Assembly: GCA_016938655.1 (NCBI GenBank)
Contig: JAFGUG010000045.1
Span: 1-64,000 of the forward strand
Source: Thiotrichales bacterium
GTDB lineage: Bacteria > Pseudomonadota > Gammaproteobacteria > Thiomicrospirales > Thiomicrospiraceae
Length of the DNA: 64,000 bases
Reading direction: 5' to 3'
The position numbers were made by a program, and so were the translations under genes. This document shows, piece after piece, positions 61,384-64,000 of this stretch (position 1 is the stretch's first letter; each line of letters begins with the position of its first letter). The notes beneath the pieces are model-generated. The model saw only the letters and a list, made by a program, of their open reading frames with translations, was not told the origin of the DNA and did not search any database.

Positions 61384-62565
61384 TTATGATTGAATTTCAG
61401 TTTGCACAGCGTTGAGTGCGTCTAATAGAGTCTCAATGTGCTCCGAAGTGTGGCCTGCAGATAGGGTCACACGTAGTCGTGCTTGCCCGACAGGAACCGT
61501 GGGTGGACGAATCGCGGTGATCCAAAATCCTTTTTGCTTGAGTGCGTCACTCCATTCAATCGCAGTTTCACTGCTCCCCAAAATAATCGGTTGAATGGCG
61601 GTTTGTGATTCCCACAATTGTAAACCTAACGCTTGAGCCCCTTGTCGGAACTGCTGAATGTGTTGTTGCAACCGTGCTCGTTCGGGTTCGGCTTCAATGA
61701 CTCGTTTGAGTGCTGCACGACTCGCCAGAGCATTTAGTGGTGACATGGCGGTGGTGTAAATGTACGGGCGTGCAAACTGTATTAGGCTTTCAATTAAGGT
61801 TTGACTGCCCGCCACAAATGCGCCTGATGTGCCAAACGCTTTGCCTAAGGTGCCGATGAGAATGGTGTCCGCTGTGGGCTTTACGCCTTGAACATCAAAA
61901 CAGCCTTTTCCTTGTTTACCGAGCATTCCAAATCCGTGGGCATCATCCACCATTAACCAGGCCTGCTGACTTTCCGCAAGATTTAAAATGTTTGAGAGTG
62001 GCGCCATATCGCCATCCATACTAAAAACGCCATCGGTGGTAATCATCGCTTGGCCATGGTTGACTTGGGTTAAGCGACGTTCGAGGGCGGCCATGTCTAA
62101 ATGTGGGTAACGTTTTAAATCGGCTTCGCTGTGCAATGCACCGTCAATCAGCGAGGCGTGATTGAGTTTGTCGGCCAGAATGGTGTCGCCTTTTTGCATC
62201 AGTGTCTGTTGTACCGCCAAGTTGGCCATATAACCGGTGGAAAATAACAACGCGCGTTCGCAACCAAGCCAATCGGCCAGTTCGTCTTCAAGCAGGTGGT
62301 GGTGCAGATGGTGGCCGGTGACTAAGTGCGCAGCCCCCGAACCATAGCTGAGAGTTTTATCTTGCAAACCTTGCATAACGGCCTCACGAATAGCCGCATC
62401 GTTAGCCAAGCCCAGATAGTCATTCGAGCTGAAGTTAATCACCGATAAGCCGTTAATTTGCATCTCTGCTTGTTGAGCAGTAAAGGTCAAAGGGCGTTGG
62501 CGATAGAGGTGTTGGGCGGTGCGTTGTTGCAACAGCGGGTTGAAGCGCGATTCGATGGACATCAT
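61384..62565 (-). CDS. bioF: 8-amino-7-oxononanoate synthase
   Basis: NFSSNDYLGLANDA, FSTGYMANLAVQ, VDDAHGFGMLG, TLGKAFGTSGAFVAG. Confidence 0.96.
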   Translation of the reverse strand: MMSIESRFNPLLQQRTAQHLYRQRPLTFTAQQAEMQINGLSVINFSSNDYLGLANDAAIREAVMQGLQDKTLSYGSGAAHLVTGHHLHHHLLEDELADWLGCERALLFSTGYMANLAVQQTLMQKGDTILADKLNHASLIDGALHSEADLKRYPHLDMAALERRLTQVNHGQAMITTDGVFSMDGDMAPLSNILNLAESQQAWLMVDDAHGFGMLGKQGKGCFDVQGVKPTADTILIGTLGKAFGTSGAFVAGSQTLIESLIQFARPYIYTTAMSPLNALASRAALKRVIEAEPERARLQQHIQQFRQGAQALGLQLWESQTAIQPIILGSSETAIEWSDALKQKGFWITAIRPPTVPVGQARLRVTLSAGHTSEHIETLLDALNAVQTEIQS

Positions 62566-62614
62566 TCGACCTCAGGAAACGGAAGAATCGTCAGCAGGCA
62601 AACCTAAAAAGTCA

Positions 62615-62624
62615 GCAGGCCTGC
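62615..62624. repeat. Iterated palindrome GCAGGCCTGC (taaaaagtcaGCAGGCCTGCtaagattggg), between bioF and bioB
   Basis: Exact 10-bp core with AAAGTCA flank. Confidence 0.9.
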
Positions 62625-62650
62625 TAAGATTGGGTTAAGCGTGTTTAATA

Positions 62651-63676
62651 TTAAGCGGTAAGCTCGGTTGCTTGTTCAGCCAGCTTTTGCGCGGCTTGTT
62701 CGGCTTTTTTGTTTTGTTGCATCTGAATACCCAGTTTTTTAAATAACTGAATATCGTGATCGGACTCTGGGTTTTCGGTGGTGAGAAGTTTGTCACCATA
62801 GAAAATGGAGTTGGCACCGGCAAAGAAACACAAGGCTTGCGCTTCATCTGTCAAACTCATGCGACCGGCCGACAAGCGCACATAGGTTTGTGGCATTAAA
62901 ATACGCGCAGTGGCAATCACACGAATAAACTCAAAGGAATCGGTTTGATCTTTCATGTGTGCCAATGGCGTGCCTTCAATCGCAACCAATAGGTTAATCG
63001 GCACCGAATTTGGGTGCACACGCATGGTTGAGAAGGTGCGCAGCAGTTCGGCGCGGTCTTTGTGCTGTTCGCCCATGCCGATAATCCCACCCGAGCAGAC
63101 ATTGATGCCGGCTTGCTGGACCTTGTCGATGGTGTCTAAACGGTCTTGGTAGTTACGGGTGGTGATGACTTGTGGGTAGAACGCCTCAGAGGTATCTAGG
63201 TTGTGATTGTAATAATCTAATCCGACCTCTTTGAGTTGTCTCACTTGATCGTCATTCAGCATGCCTAAAGTTAAACAGGTTTCTAGGCCTAAATCCTTAA
63301 CAACGCGCACCATCTCTAACACCCGTGGAAAGTCTTTTTTGTTTGGATTACGCCACGCTGCGCCCATGCACAGGCGGGTTGCACCGCGCTCTTTGGCCAC
63401 CAATGCTTGCTCAATGACCTCTTGCACTTCCATCATCTGTTCTTTTTCAATGTCGGTGTAGTTTCGGGCACTTTGCGAGCAGTACGAACAATCTTCGGCA
63501 CAGCCACCGGACTTTATGTTTACCAGCGTGCTGGTTTGCACTTCGTTTGGATTGAAAAACTGGCGATGGACACTTTGCGCATGAAACATCAAATCGTTAA
63601 ATGGCAGATCCATAATGGCGCGGATTTCCTCTACCGTCCAGTCGTGTCTAATTTGTCCAATTTTTTCTAAGTTCAT
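62651..63676 (-). CDS. bioB: Biotin synthase
   Basis: [21 protein letters not shown] radical-SAM motif; [20 protein letters not shown]. Confidence 0.97.
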   Translation of the reverse strand: MNLEKIGQIRHDWTVEEIRAIMDLPFNDLMFHAQSVHRQFFNPNEVQTSTLVNIKSGGCAEDCSYCSQSARNYTDIEKEQMMEVQEVIEQALVAKERGATRLCMGAAWRNPNKKDFPRVLEMVRVVKDLGLETCLTLGMLNDDQVRQLKEVGLDYYNHNLDTSEAFYPQVITTRNYQDRLDTIDKVQQAGINVCSGGIIGMGEQHKDRAELLRTFSTMRVHPNSVPINLLVAIEGTPLAHMKDQTDSFEFIRVIATARILMPQTYVRLSAGRMSLTDEAQALCFFAGANSIFYGDKLLTTENPESDHDIQLFKKLGIQMQQNKKAEQAAQKLAEQATELTA

Positions 63677-63775
63677 AGGATTTTCCAGTTTTTCTAAGGT
63701 AAAGGCGCCTTAGGTATCAAATTTTAATTGAGATATTATACTGTATTAGAACGATTCTGCGAAAAGGAGTCCACA

Positions 63776-64000
63776 ATGCACTGGTTAGAAAAATGGTTAA
63801 TCCCGCCACGTTGCGTCATCACAGGCCTGCCAACTTTGGAACGCGATTTATCCTTGGAATTGGTGAACGATTGGCCGGTACCGCAAGCCGTTTGTCCGCA
63901 ATGTTGTGAGCCAAGTGCGTTGGGTGAGGTGTGCGGAGCCTGTTTGACCCAACCCCCTGCTTTTGACCGAACCCAAGTTGGGTTCTATTTTGATAAGGAA
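63776..64000 (+). CDS. comF: ComF-family protein, N-terminal part, truncated by the window edge
   Basis: MHWLEKWLIPPRCVITGLP...CPQCCEPSALGEVCGACLTQPPAFDRTQVGFYFDKE; divergent from bioB. Confidence 0.8.
   Translation, partial: MHWLEKWLIPPRCVITGLPTLERDLSLELVNDWPVPQAVCPQCCEPSALGEVCGACLTQPPAFDRTQVGFYFDKE

Overview
A 64 kb chromosomal window, densely coding, from a sulfur-oxidising gammaproteobacterium. The Thiomicrospira/Hydrogenovibrio/Thiomicrorhabdus type is inferred from soxCD and general gene content, not proven. Contents in order: the C-terminal end of a giant type-I-secreted adhesin and a degenerate kinase/Sel1 protein; a PEP-CTERM protein; apt; argH; hemCDXY; a c-heme sensor with a degenerate GGDEF; pldA; xthA; an XRE regulator fused to an NBR1-like domain, next to a TonB receptor; purU; tmcA; mnmC; several c-di-GMP and PilZ proteins; a peroxiredoxin-glutaredoxin fusion and glutathione reductase; aroE; hemB; soxCD followed by a molybdenum cofactor operon (moaA-moaD-moaE-moeA-moaC); deaD; two tandem GGDEF-EAL paralogs; TRAP dctQM; priA; SPFH/NfeD; an EcoRII-like restriction-modification pair; and a biotin locus (bioC, bioH, bioF, bioB) with a cold-shock gene inside it and a partial comF. 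No rRNA, tRNA, CRISPR array or transposase was recognised. The strongest unexplained signal is a highly iterated palindrome: CAGGCCTG, with full core GCAGGCCTGC and an asymmetric extension AAAGT(C/G)AGCAGGCCTGYT. I counted 36 exact 8-mers by eye, against roughly 0.6 expected by base composition. Copies lie both inside genes and in intergenic hairpins, but none lie in soxCD, the adhesin or the restriction-modification cassette. It behaves like a genome-wide signature element (uptake-sequence-like, HIP1-like or a protein-binding site).
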